From positions 677,001-741,000 of the forward strand of contig JAQPZY010001625.1 of assembly GCA_029931535.1 (NCBI GenBank): a stretch of 64,000 nt of DNA, given 5' to 3'. This document shows, in pieces, positions 38,201 through 51,100 of this stretch. Source of the stretch: Margaritifera margaritifera. Taxonomy: Eukaryota > Mollusca > Bivalvia > Unionida > Margaritiferidae. Below the pieces are notes generated by a model. It saw only the letters and a program-made list of their open reading frames with translations. It was not told where the DNA came from and did not search any database. The translations under genes were made by a program, and so were the position numbers. How positions within the stretch are numbered: position 1 is the first letter of the stretch; each line of letters starts with the position of its first letter.

Positions 38201-41200
38201 CGGTGACGGGATCAGCACCGTCGGCATCTACTGTTCCAGTTCCAGCAGGAACACAGGCCCCAGGTGTTAGCACAACAGCAGTAGCAGGTTCAGCATCGTC
38301 TGCATCTATTGCATCAGTGCCAGCAGGAACACAGGCCCCAGGCGTCAGCACAACAACAGTAGTGACAGGTTTAGCACCGTCGGCATCTACTGTATCAGTT
38401 CCAGCAGGAACACAGGCCCCAGGTGTCAGCACAACAACAGCAGTAACAGGGTCAGCACCGTCTTCATCTAATGTATCTGTTCCAGCAGTAACAGAGGCCC
38501 CCGGTGTTAGCACAACAGCAGTAACAGGGTCAGTACCATCCGCATCTACTGTATCAGTTCCAGCAGGAACACAGGCCCCAGGTGTCAGCACAACAACAGC
38601 AGTAACAGGGTCAGCACCGTCTGCATCTACTGCATCAGTGGCAGCAGGAACACAGGCCCCAGGTGTCAGCACAATAACAGCATTAAAAGGCTCAGCACCG
38701 TCGGTTTCTACTGCATCAGTGCTAGCAGGAACGCAGGCCCCAGGTGTCAGCACAATATCAGCAGTGACAGGTTCAGCACCGTCGGCTTCTACTGCATTTG
38801 TGCCAGCAGGAACACAGGCCCCAGGTGTCAGCACAACAACGGTAGTGACAGGTTCTGCACAGTCTGCACCTACGGCATCAGTGCCAGCAGGAACACAGGC
38901 CCCAGGTGTCAGCAAAACAACAGCGGTAGCAGGTTCAGTACCATCCGTATCTACTGTATCAGTGCCAGCAGGAACACAGGCCCCAGGTGTCAGCACAACA
39001 GTAGCGGTAACAGGGTCAGCACCGTCTGGATCTATTGCATCAGTGCCAGCAGAAACACAGGCCCCAGGTGTCACCACAATAACAGCAGTGACAGGTTTAG
39101 CACCGTCCGTTTCTACTGCATCAGTTCCAGCAGGAACACAGGCCCCAGGTGTTATCACAACAACAGCGGTGACAGGTTCCGCACCATCGGCACCTACGGC
39201 ATCAGTTCCAGCAGAAACACAGGCCCCAGGTATCAGCACAACAACAGCGGTGATGGGTTCAGCACCGTCGGCATCTATTGCATCAGTGCCAGCAGGAACA
39301 CAGGCCCCACATATCAGCACAACAACAGCAATGACAGGTTCAGCACCGTCCACATCTACTGCATTATTGCCAGCAGGAACACAGGCTCCAGGTGTCGGCA
39401 CAACAGCAGCAGTGACAGGTTCAGCACCGTCGGCATCTACTCCATCAGTGCCAGCAGGAACACAGGCCCCAGGTGTCAGCACAACTGCAGGCGTGAAAGG
39501 TTCAGCACCGTCGGCATCTACTGCATCAGTGCCAGCAGAAACACAGGCCCCAGGTGTCAGCACAATAACAGCAATGACAGGTTTAGCACAGTCCGCATCT
39601 ACTGCATCATTGCCAGCAGGAACACAGGCCCCAGGTGTCAGCACAACAGCAGCAGTGACAGGTTCAGCACCGTCGGCATCTACCTCATCAGTGCCAGTAG
39701 GAACACAGTCCCCAGGTGTCAGTACAACAACAGCAGTAACAGGGTCAGCACCGTCTGCATCTATTGCATCAGTGCCAGCAGGAACACAGGCCCCAGGTGT
39801 AAGCACGACAACAGCAGTGACAGGTTCAACACTATCGGCATCTACTGTATCAGCGCCATCAGGAACACAGGCTCCAGGTGCTAGCACAGCAGCAGTAACA
39901 GGTTCAGTACCATCCGCATCTACTGTATCAGCGCCAGCAGGAAGACAGGCCCCAGGTGCCAGCACAACAGCAGCAGCAACAGGGTCAGCACCATCTGCAT
40001 CTATTACATTAGTGCCAGGAGGAACACAGGCCCCAGGTTTTAGCACAATAACAGTAGTGACAGGTTCAGCATCGTCGGTTTCTGCTGTATCAGTGCCAGC
40101 AGGAACACAGGCCCCAGGTGTTAGTACAACAACATCGGTGATAGTTTCCGCACCATCGGCACCTACGACATCAGTGCCAGCAGAAACACAGTCTTCAGGT
40201 ATCAGCATAACAACAGCGGTGATTGGTTCAGCTCCGTCGGGATCTACTGTATCATTTCCAGGAGGAACACAGGCCCCAGGTGTTAGCACAACAGCAGTAA
40301 CAGGGTCAGCACCGTCTGCATCTACTGCATCAATTCCAGCAGGAACACAGGCCCCAGGTGTCAGCACAACAACAGTAGTGACAGGTTCAGCACCGTCAGC
40401 ATCTACTGCATCAGTTCCAGCAGGAACACAGGCCCCCAGTGCTAGCAGAAAAGCAGTAACAGGGTCAGTACCATCCGCATCTACTGTATCAGTGCCAACA
40501 GGAACACTGGGCCCAGGTGTCAGTACAACAACAGCAGTAACAGGGTCAGCACCGTCTACATCTACTGCATCAGTGCCAGCTGGAACAGAGGTCCCAGGTG
40601 TCAGCACAATAATAACAGTGACAGGTTCAGCACCGTCGGCTACTACTGCATTTGTGCCAGCAGGAACACAGGCCCCAGGTGTCAGCACAACAACAGCGGT
40701 GACAGGTTCCGCACTGCCCGCACCTACGGCATCAGTGCCAGCAGGAACACAGGCCCCAGGTGTCAGCACAACAACAGCAGTGACAGGTTCAGTACCATCC
40801 GCATCTACTGTATCAGTGCCCGCAGGAACACAGACCCCAGGTGTCAGCACAACAGTAGCATTAACAGGGTCAGCACCGTCTGCATCTACTGCATCAGTGC
40901 CAGCAGTAACACAGGCCCCAGGTGTAAGCACAACACCAGCAGTGACAGGTTCAACACCGTCGGCATCTACTGCATCAGTGCAAGCAGGAACACAGGCTCC
41001 AGGTGCTAGCAAAACAGCAGTAACAGGTTCAGTACCATCCGCATCTACTGCATCAGTTCCGGCAGAAACACAGGCCCTAGGTATCAGCACAACAGCAGCA
41101 GTAACAGTGTCAGCACCGCTTGCATCTATTACATCAGTGCCAGCAGGAACACAGGCCCCAGGTGTCAGCACAATAACAGCAATGACAGGTTCAGCACCGT

Positions 41201-43639
41201 CGGTATCTACTGCATCATTGCCCGGAGCAGCACAGGCTCCAGGTGTCAGCACAACAGCAGCAGTGACAGGTTCAGCACCGTCGGCGTCTACTCCATCAGT
41301 GCCAGCAGGAACACAGGCCCCAGGTGTAAGCACAATAACAGCAATGACAGGTTCAGCACAGTCCGCATCTACTGCATCATTGACCGCAGGAACACAGGCT
41401 CCAGGTGTCAGCACAACAGCAGCAGTGACAGGTTCAGCACCGTCAGCATCTACTGCATCAGTGCCAGCAGGAACACAGGCCCCAGGTGTCAGCACAATAA
41501 CAGCAATGACAGGTTCAGCACAGTCCGCATCTACTGCATCAGTGCCAGTAGGAACACAGGCCCCAGGTGTCCGTACAATAACAGCAGTAACAGGGTCAGC
41601 ACCGTCTGCACCTATTGCATCAGTGCCAGCAGAAACACAGGCCCCAGGTGTCAGCACAACAACAGCAGTGACGGGTTCAGCACCGTCGGCATCTACTGCA
41701 TCAAAGCCAGCGGGAACACAGGCCCCTGGTTTTAGCACAACAGCAGTAACAGGTTCAGCACCGTCTGCATCTATTGCATCAGTGCCAGCAGGAACACAGG
41801 CCCCAGGTGTAAGCACGATAACAGCAGTGACAGGTTCAACACTATCGGCATCAACTGTATCAGCGCCAGCAGGAACACAGGCTCCAGGTGCTAGCACAAC
41901 AGCAGTATCAGGTTCAGTACCATCCGCATCTACTATATCAGCGTCAGCAGGAACACAGGCCCCAGGTGCCAGCACAACAGCAGCAGCAACAGGGTCAGCA
42001 CCGTCTGCATTTATTGCATTAGTGCCAGGAGGAACACAGGCCCCAGGTTTCAGAACAATAACGGCATTGACAGGTTCAGCACCGTCGGTTTCTACTGCAT
42101 TTGTGCCAGCAGGAACACAGGCCCCAGGTGTTAGTACAACAACAGCGGTGACTGTTTCCGCACCATCGGCACCGACGGCATCAGTGCCAGCAGGAACACA
42201 GGCTCCAGGTATTAGCACAACAACAGCAGTAACAGGGTCAGCACCTTCTGCATCTACTGCATCAGTGCCAGCAGGAACACAGGCCCCAGGTGTCAGCACA
42301 ACAACTGTAGTGACAGGTTCAGCACTGTCGGCATCTACTGCATCAGTTCCAGCAGGAACACAGGCCCCAGGTGTCAGCACAATAACAGCAGTGTCAGGTT
42401 CAGCACCGTCGGTTTCTACTACATCAGTGCCAGCAGGAACACAGGCCCCAGGTGTTAGCACATCAGCGGTGACAGGTTTCGCACCATCGGCACCTACGGC
42501 ATCAGTGCCAGCAGAAACACAGGCCTCAGGTATTAGCACAACAACAGCGGTAATGGGTTCAGCACCGTCGGCATCTACTGTATCAGTTCCAGCAGTAACA
42601 CAGGCCCCAGGTGTTAGCAGAACATCGGTAACAGGGTCAACACCGTCTGCATCTACTGCCTCAGTGCCAGCAGGAACACAGGCACCCGTTGTCAGCACAA
42701 CAACAGTCATTTCAGGTTCATCACCCCCGTCGGCACCTACGGCATCAGTGCCAGCAGGAACACAGGCCCCAGGTATCAGCACAACAACATCGGTGACTGG
42801 TTCAGCACCGTCGGCATCTACTGTATCAGTTCCAGCAGTAACACAGGCCCCCGCTGTTAGCACAACAGCAGTAACAGGGTCAGCACCGTCTGCATCTATT
42901 GCATCAGTGCCAGGAGGAACACAGGCCCCAGGTGTCAGCACAACAACAGCAGTGACAGGTTCAGCACCGTCGGCGGCATCTACTGCATCATTGCCAGCAT
43001 CAACACAGGCCTCCGTTGTCAGCACAACAACAGTCATTTCAGGTTCAACAGCACCAGTAGCCACAGGCCCAGGTTTAAGCAGAGCAACAGGAGTGACGAG
43101 TTCAGCACCGCCCCAGGTTATTGTCTCAGTGCCAGCAGGAACACAGACCCCCGGTGTTAGTACAACAGCAGCAGTAACAATTTCAGCACCGCCCCAGATT
43201 ACAGTCTCAGTGCCAGCATTAACACAGATCTCCGGTGTTAGTACAACAGCAGCAGTAACGATTTCAGCACCTCCCGAAGTCACGGTCTCGGTACCAGCAA
43301 CAACACAGGCCCCAGGCGTAACCAAAACAACGGCAGTGAAGGGTTCAACACCAGCAGCGTTAGTGTCCGTTCCAGAAGGAACACAGACCCCAGGTGTCAG
43401 TGCAACAACAACAGTAACTGTTTCATCACTGCCACAAGTCACCGTCTCAGTGCCATCAGTAACGCAGGCTGTAGGTGCCAGATCCACAGTACTCCCTGCA
43501 TTTTCTGCGTCTGTTCCAATTGTTTCCATATCTCAAGCTGTTTCCACTACAATGTTTTATCCTTCGTTGATTTCGTTGTCATCTGCATCGTCTACAAATC
43601 TGCAGCCTTTTAGTACTGCGATCAGGCCATCTTCTGCAG
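35240..43639 (+). CDS. Giant mucin exon, ~2,800 codons of PTS repeats
   Basis: 8,400 nt in a single uninterrupted frame, phase 1 to phase 1. About 100 tandem repeats of 25-27 residues follow the consensus TGSAPSASTASVPAGTQAPG + VSTTTAV. I see no Cys in the translation, almost no charged residues, and Ser, Thr, Pro, Ala, Val and Gly dominate. That is the hallmark of a dense O-glycosylated mucin core. Units near both ends (to about 35965 and from about 43030) are of another type, with SAPPQVTVSVPAGTQTPGVS. The last ~60 residues lose the repeat and stay Ser-rich. The acceptor at 35239 is set by phase with the B exon before it. The donor is gtttgt, weaker than the others. The long reverse-strand ORFs are codon-bias shadows. 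Confidence 0.92.
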
Positions 43640-43751
43640 GTTTGTAATTTTCTTGTCTTGAAGAATGACATTTTGAAAATTGTGCTTAGTCTTAAACGAA
43701 ATGAAAATTATTATTTTAATATTCTCTCTATATTTCCGTCCTACATTTCAG

Positions 43752-44038
43752 GTCCTTGTGTCGAACAGAATACTATAAATGCTTTCTCCAAAGATATCAA
43801 AGTCGAAGCCACTTCTTACTACAATAGTAACTTTGATTTGTCACCGATCATGGCACTGGACCTATCTGGTGGTGAATGGGTCCCCATGGGAACAGATGAA
43901 TCCCCAAGACTGAGCGTAACGATTCTTGCCGACGAAAACGAGGCGCATGTGTTCAGCGTTTCCTTCAGAATACGATCTGCTACAGGTGCAACAGTTTTGC
44001 TTATGGACAAAGATGGAGTCATAGTAAATGGGACACAG
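43752..44038 (+). CDS. Third diverged module, exon A
   Basis: 287 nt, phase 1 to 0, acceptor ctacatttcag, donor gtaatt. Opens GPCVEQNTINAFSKDIKVEA without a mucin linker. It keeps the first Cys, then shows alternating strand-like segments (LSVTILADENEAHVFSVSF). Only remotely similar to the other modules. Confidence 0.85.
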
Positions 44039-45501
44039 GTAATTTCAATCCATCTATTGTAAAAAAAATTAAGTAGTTGTATGCATGTCAAGGAAGTTAA
44101 TTTTTAGTGTCGATATTTTGCATTTGATAAATGCTCTTTGTAACGGGGGATTTGATTTTATATTCTTCAGCTTATTTGATCAAAAGCTCATTTCAGAATG
44201 GTATGGAATTTATTTGTATGAAGAGTACTTACAGGACTCACGGTACTAAATATATGGCAGAATGGGAACCAGTCTAGAAATGGGTGAAGATAAAATAGAG
44301 TATATATGGGTTTGGCTGGCCAGGATTGGTTGATAATGAAAGTAAAAGTTTAGTGAAAAGAATCTTTTGAGAGTTTATCCTAGTTGTAACTGAAAAAAAT
44401 ACAGACCATGTTTTAGTGATGGAATTTCAGCCCTTTTACAGACTTCAGTTTGGAGAACACATTTCTGAAACTAGCAACTGACTGTTTGGTGATGAATTGA
44501 AAGCACATGTTTCAAACACATGTAGATCTAGAAAATGCCGCGGCTCATATTGTTTACTCTATACAGAAGCTGTCTTCAAGGATATGTCTATACTAATAAA
44601 TATAAAAAAAGGTTTGATCATCAGCATTCAGAAATTTAAAGTTATTGAATTTTAAATATCATGGTATTTGCATAGGTTTACTATGGGAGCTGAATTAGTG
44701 CCGTGAGTCCTACAGCTACACATTCTAGGGAAGGTGCTACAAATCGTGTTTTCAGACACATCACTGGATATTTGGTCTTTCTTTACCGTAAAGACGACTC
44801 AAAGTTCATTGTTGTGCTTTCAAAATACTCAAACAATATTGGTTTGACTTTGATTATGACTTACGTGAGAAAAAAGATTAGAAAATAAGGCGATATTTGT
44901 TGAATGTTTAAGTAATCATGCACTTTAGTACAAGTTTATCTGTCAAAATATCAGACGTCTGAATAGTAACGAACCTTCGAAACTTCTACATGTTGTGTCC
45001 AAGTAATAATTGAGCGATAAAATGTATTGGGCTGCAAAATCCAGTTATACAGTAATTTCTATCATAACACAGATCATTGCATGTTTTATTAGAAACGTTC
45101 TTAAAGCAATCCAGAAGCTTAGGAGAATGGAATAGATTTAGATTCAAGGCCAATACAATATAAATTATAATTTCAGTTTTCTCGAGAAAAAAATCCCAGT
45201 GGACAGTCCCTTACCCTTACATTTGCCAGAACTTGCAAACAAACTCAAAAATTCAGAGATGCAGAGTGAGCATGTTGCCGCTGTCTTAGCTAGCCCAATA
45301 TAAAAAATTAGTTTTGAAAAAATAAATTTCTGTCAAAAAGGAAAAATTACAAATTGACGCGACTTCATGTTGTATTCAGACGCTTTTATGTCTATGTGAC
45401 ACAAACGTGTTAGTAAATTCCCTCATCTGATAATAAATATATTTTTAACTTACGAAATATGTGCTAATAAAATTGTAATGAAACTATTCTTGAAGCACCA
45501 G
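44039..45501. other. Intron
   Basis: 1.46 kb, AT-rich, no repeat or ORF I can support. Confidence 0.7.
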
Positions 45502-45658
45502 ATCCATGCGGCCGCTGCAGAAGGTGCGGAAACAGCTGTAAATTTGGACTTCGGGGGTTCTAAAGGTGTATCCCTAGTCATCAGTATACTCAAAATCCGC
45601 GCGGACGTCATACCTTCAATCAACAGTTTGGAGATTAGGGCCTGCTACGAAGTGCAAG
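45502..45658 (+). CDS. Third diverged module, exon B
   Basis: 157 nt, phase 0 to 1. Opens IHAAAAEGAETAVNLDF and ends SLEIRACYEVQ, keeping the terminal Cys motif. I prefer the acceptor caccag at 45501 because it gives phase 0. The nearby ctgcag at 45520 would not. Confidence 0.78.
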
Positions 45659-45867
45659 GTACTTTTTAATTTCTTTAATTTAAAAATAGTATAGCAAGAT
45701 AATCCGAATAATGGGAGATTTTACCCCGTATTCTCGAAACGTTCTCAGGAAGAAATTGCAGGTGGAGCAAAACACCCAAAATTTGGATATAGCACTATGA
45801 GTCTATCCACATCAGTGATACGAAGCACACTGATAAAGGGACCAAAGCTGGGAAAATTAGGAGAAGT

Positions 45868-47018
45868 TCCATGAGTCCAACTATATTCTACTCAAAATTA
45901 TAGAAATGTTCTATGAGTCTAACTATGTTATATTTAAAATTATAGAAAAGTTCTATGAGTATAACTATATTCTACTCAAAATTATAGAAGAGTTTTATGA
46001 GTCTAACTGTATTCCACTCAAAATTATAGAAAATTTCTATGAGTCTAACTATATTCTATTTAAAATGATAGAAATGTTCCATGATTCTAACTATATTCCA
46101 CTCAAAATTATAGAAAAGTTCTATGAGTCTAACTATATTCTACTCAAAATTATAGAAAAGTTCTATGATTCTAACTATATTCTACCTACAATTATAGAAA
46201 GGTTCTATGGGTCTAACTATATTCTACTAAACATTATAGAAAGTTCTATGAGCCTAACTGTATTCTACTCAAAATTATAGAAACGTTCTGTGAGTCTAAC
46301 TATGTTCTATTTCAAATTATAGAAAAGTTCTATGAGTCTAGCTATATTCTACTTAAAATTATAGAAAAGTTCTTAGTCTAACTATATTCTATTCAAATTT
46401 ATAGAACAGTTCTATGAGTCTAACTATATTCTACTTAAAATTATAGAAAAGTTCTTAGTCTAACTATATTCTATTCAAATTTATAGAAATGTTCTATGAG
46501 TCTAACTATATTCTACTTAAAATTATAGAAAAGTTCGTAGTCTAACTATTTTCTATTCAAAGTTATAGAAAAGTTATATGAGTCTAACTATATTCTACTA
46601 AAAATTATAGAAAAGTTCTTAGTCTAACTATATTCTACTCAAATTTATAGAAAAGTTCTATGAGTCTAACTATATTCTACTTAAAATTATAGAAAAGTTC
46701 GTAGTCTAACTATATTCTATTCAAATTTATAGAAAAGTTCTATGAGTCTAACTATATTCTACTTAAAATTATAGAAAAGTTCGTAGTCTAACTATATTCT
46801 ATTCAAATTTATAGGAAAGTTCTATGAGTCTAACTATATTCTACTTAAAATTATAGAAAAGTTCTTAGTCTAACTATATTCTACTCAAATTTATAGAAAT
46901 GTTCTATGAGTCTAACTATATTCTACTAAAAATTATAGAAAAGTTCGTAGTCTAACTATTTTCTACTCAAATTTATAGAAAAGTTCTATGAGTCTAACTA
47001 TATTCTACTCAAACAATA
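45868..47018. repeat. Minisatellite, 42-bp unit with ~40-bp variant
   Basis: Unit ttctatgagtctaactatat followed by tctactcaaaattatagaaaag. From about 46340 it alternates with a shorter form reading gttcttagtctaac or gttcgtagtctaac, making a two-part higher-order repeat of about 82 bp. About 27-28 units in total. Confidence 0.93.
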
Positions 47019-47133
47019 CTTTTTCATCAAATTATGTTTTTTTATTTTTCCTAGTTTATTCGCCACCTTGAAAATGCATTTACATCAAACAGAGAAAAGT
47101 GAGAAGGAGATTAACATTTCCTGTATTTTTCAG

Positions 47134-47225
47134 TCTCTACATTGCAAACCACCATCTCATTCACAACATCTTCCAAAGTCTGCGATCACTACTGTGACAT
47201 TCTAGTTTGCATCGATTCTTCACAG
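47134..47225 (+). CDS. LDL-receptor class A domain, N-terminal half
   Basis: 92 nt, phase 1 to 0. After VSTLQTTISFTTSSK it gives VCDHYCDILVCIDSSQ, that is Cys 1-3 of an LDLa domain. The second half is in the next exon. Confidence 0.85.
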
Positions 47226-47864
47226 GTAAGATATCTCAAAAACAAAGACAATGCCACATCTTCGACGACAACGCCACATCTTCCACGACAATGCCACATC
47301 TTCCACGAAATTCATTAAAATGTATGATGTTTAAGCATTTGCGACTACAATACAACACTCACCATTAATTATTTAATGCGGAGATTTTCTTACAATGGGA
47401 TGACGGGGTCAAGACTAATGTATCAAATTTACTGTAAAAACTTTTAATGTGTTTTATACAAAATTTCACATTTCTAGTTTTGAAAAGAAAATATTAATTT
47501 CAATCTTATTGCGTATAATTAGACAATTCGACAAAAACATTTTACTATATCAAAAACTTGTTTTGGAATAACGTCTTTCTGTCTAAGTGTACACCGTTAT
47601 TACCATTCGCTATATTGCTTTCTATCTCATGCAAAATCCAAAGATACTGGTTATGTCCAAACAAGAAAATGTATAAAACCTTTTCAACATTGAAAGTAGC
47701 GATAAACGTTTTTACTTGCGTGTGAAATAACATTAAATTATGTCAGAGAAATGCATGTAAGATTTGAAAGACGAAGCCATTTAGATGGTATAAAATTGTT
47801 GGTTGTCACTACATGTGCTTAATGAATTGATCATATTCCAGTTTATTGCTCAATTTGAGCATTT
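47226..47864. other. Intron sequence before the 53-bp array
   Basis: A short triplet of 'atgccacatcttc.acgac' units lies at 47250-47310. The rest is AT-rich. The minus ORF at 47545-47733 is unsupported. Confidence 0.6.
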
Positions 47865-49294
47865 GTCTTTGTAAAATATGTATGCCTCAACTGCATACCA
47901 AATACAGAGAAGTTCCAGTCTTTGTAAAATATGTATGCCTCAACTGCATACCAAATACAGAGAAGTTCCAGTCTTTGTAAAATATGTATGCCTCAACTGC
48001 ATACCAAATACAGAGAAGTTCCAGTCTTTGTAAAATATGTATGCCTCAACTGCATGCCAAATACAGAGAAGTTCCAGTCTTTGTAAAATATGTATACCTC
48101 AACTGCATACCAAATACAGAGAAGTTCCAGTCTTTGTAAAATATGTATGCCTCAACTGCATACCAAATACAGAGAAGTTCCAGTCTTTGTAAAATTTGTA
48201 TGCCTCAACTGCATACCAAATACAGAGAAGTTCCAGTCTTTGTAAAATATGTATGCCTCAACTGCATACCAAATACAGAGAAGTTCCAGTCTTTGTAAAA
48301 TTTGTATGCCTCAACTGCATACCAAATACAGAGAAGTTCCAGTCTTTGTAAAATATGTATGCCTCAACTGCATACCAAATACAGAGAAGTTCCAGTCTTT
48401 GTAAAATATGTATGCCTCAACTGCATACCAAATACAGAGAAGTTCCAGTCTTTGTAAAATATGTATGCCTCAACTGCATACCAAATACAGAGAAGTTCCA
48501 GTCTTTGTAAAATATGTATACCTCAACTGCATACCAAATACAGAGAAGTTCCAGTCTTTGTAAAATATGTATGCCTCAACTGCATACCAAATACAGAGAA
48601 GTTCCAGTCTTTGTAAAATATGTATGCCTCAACTGCATACCAAATACAGAGAAGTTCCAGTCTTTGTAAAATTTGTATGCCTCAACTGTATACCAAATAC
48701 AGAGAAGTTCCAGTCTTTGTAAAATATGTATGCCTCAACTGCATACCAAATACAGAGAAGTTCCAGTCTTTGTAAAATTTGTATGCCTCAACTGCATACC
48801 AAATACAGAGAAGTTCCAGTCTTTGTAAAATATGTATGCCTCAACTGCATACCAAATACAGAGAAGTTCCAGTCTTTGTAAAATATGTATGCCTCAACTG
48901 CATACCAAATACAGAGAAGTTCCAGTCTTTGTAAAATATGTATGCCTCAACTGCATACCAAATACAGAGAAGTTCCAGTCTTTGTAAAATATGTATGCCT
49001 CAACTGCATACCAAATACAGAGAAGTTCCAGTCTTTGTAAAATATGTATGCCTCAACTGCATACCAAATACAGAGAAGTTCCAGTATTTGTAAAATTTGT
49101 ATGCCTCAACTGTATACCAAATACAGAGAAGTTCCAGTCTTTGTAAAATATGTATGCCTCAACTGCATACCAAATACAGAGAAGTTCCAGTCTTTGTAAA
49201 ATATGTATGCCTCAACTGCATACCAAATACAGAGAAGTTCCAGTCTTTGTAAAATATGTATGCCTCAACTGCATACCAAATACAGAGAAGTTCC
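47865..49294. repeat. Minisatellite, 53-bp unit, about 27 copies
   Basis: Unit tctttgtaaaatatgtatgc, ctcaactgcataccaaatac, agagaagttccag. Very homogeneous, with only scattered changes such as ttt for tat in the TGTAAAATxTGT part. It lies inside the intron that splits the LDLa domain. Confidence 0.96.
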
Positions 49295-49635
49295 AAATTT
49301 ATACAATTGTGAAAATTGCTGTAATAACTTGAAAATCTAATGAGGTTATCTTCATGTGCATGCAAACATACATGCTGGATTTCATGTTCCTACCTTGAGT
49401 ATTTTTTGCACAACTGTGCTAACAGATTTCAATGGACAGACGGACGGATACACGGGCTAACGGACATTACAAAATAAAAATGTCCCAGATACAAGCAGTG
49501 GGGCATACTATTCAGGTGTGATAACAATTGAATGGTATAATTTGCCAAATTGGAAAAAAAATAATTCCAGTATGTTGCTTGATGATCAGTCTGTTAAGGT
49601 ATACTTTCTAAAAAGGGTTTTCTATTGTAATATAG
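49295..49635. other. Intron, possible dispersed repeat end
   Basis: Contains ggacagacggacggata and ggggcatactattc near 49434-49515. That wording resembles the ends of dispersed repeats that also start with gtccgtccg (compare 28818). No ORF. Confidence 0.45.
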
Positions 49636-49720
49636 ATCTGTGATGGAATACGTGATTGTACTGATGGAACAGACGAGACGGGATGCACAACAAAAGAACA
49701 AACGACACCAACCATTCCAG
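49636..49720 (+). CDS. LDL-receptor class A domain, C-terminal half
   Basis: 85 nt, phase 0 to 1. ICDGIRDCTDGTDETGC gives Cys 4-6 and the Asp/Glu calcium-binding signature (CDG..DC.DGTDE) of an LDLa domain. A Thr-rich linker TTKEQTTPTIP follows. Confidence 0.92.
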
Positions 49721-50312
49721 GTAGAGTTTATATATTATTGTGATGTACACTATAATATGAATGAAGCTTTTCCGTAGCGTACATTTAAATATACTGCTCA
49801 AAAGAAGCCAAGTCCCATTTAAATCAGCTAAGGTCAAACATTTTCTGTTCTCCACTAGAGGAGAATTATATATCGCAACAGATGCAGAAGATAATACTAT
49901 GATATTATACGTAAAAAAAACTGATGGTTTATGGTGCCAACCTTGAATATTATCAGTGTTTTTTGGACATCTAACCAATGGTATTGTGTGAAACGACGTC
50001 GCTTGTATTTGCCAATATATATGGGAAAGCAAGTATTTTGGCTACATACACCAATGCAGATAGTGTGATTTTTTAAAATACTACTGAAGTATTAAAATTG
50101 TGCATGATTACTAAAATGCTTTAAAGTAGCTCCGCCCTGGTGATGATGGTTATTACACATATAAAGTTAGAAACAGAATATTATTAGGCATACCGGGATG
50201 ACAATGGTGACCATATCTTCACTTTAAATCATAGTTTTAAAGGAGATGAGTAAAACAAAAAATAAGATTGTTATTATTACTATCATTATTATTATTATTA
50301 TCAATGTTTCAG
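49721..50312. other. Intron
   Basis: 592 bp with a short ATT/TTA run just before the acceptor (50282-50301). Nothing else seen. Confidence 0.7.
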
Positions 50313-50490
50313 AAGAAGTCTGTGTATTTGACATGACCACGCTGATGATGATATTTAATCGAGAACCAGCCGGGTTCTTAGCTTGGGTCGAAAAAGACGG
50401 AGTCTATGGACCGACCCGTCCCGATGAGTACGTTCATCTGAACGACACATTTGAAAGTGACACCTTAGTTCACATCAGTTGCACAAATTG
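50313..50490 (+). CDS. VWC-like domain, N-terminal exon
   Basis: 178 nt, phase 1 to 2, donor gtaagt. Encodes EEVCVFDMTTLMMIFNREPA, then YVHLNDTFESDTLVHISCTN. The D/TF....C..C spacing with the next exon resembles von Willebrand C-type domains next to TSP1 repeats. Assignment is tentative. Confidence 0.78.
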
Positions 50491-50801
50491 GTAAGTGCAA
50501 TGGACCCTCTCAGGACTCTTGTCACAATAAAGTACGCGCAGCGCCGTCTATTGGATATATTTTTCAAAAGGGATTATTTATGTACTAAGATTTATGCAGG
50601 ATATTTCGACGACAAAACAACTATATTCTCATTCCAACCATCATATTATCAACATTTTTACGTTCAATGGTAATCTTTTTAATTGTCGCAAACAGTTGTT
50701 CAATGTATTTTCATAATATAGTAATTATTTCTGACTTTCTATTTATCTATCCACTTCCTTCCATTCATCCATCTATCTATTTATGGTTCCAAACAACCAT
50801 A

Positions 50802-50938
<137 letters not shown>

Positions 50939-51100
50939 TGTCTGCGGGGTGGAGGGTGGGTAGAGAGATCAGTTGTGAAATCAGTTGTGAAATGATTACA
51001 ATTGATTGAAGTAATCGTTATGAAGTAAATACCGCTACGGTAGTTACGTTTGGTTTATCGTGTTATACAATAGTTGTCACATGCGATACACTTCCTGTAT

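Noticed and set aside
37929..43529. Giant minus-strand ORF with AEPVTAVVVLTPGACVPAGT repeats
   Set aside because: It mirrors the plus-strand mucin repeats. The plus frame has splice sites in correct phase on both sides; the minus frame has none and is open only because of codon bias.
45521..45658. Alternative acceptor ctgcag for the B exon at 45502
   Set aside because: It would enter in phase 1, whereas the preceding exon ends in phase 0.
47865..49294. CRISPR-like appearance of the regular 53-bp array
   Set aside because: Units are contiguous with no variable spacers, and the context is an animal intron.
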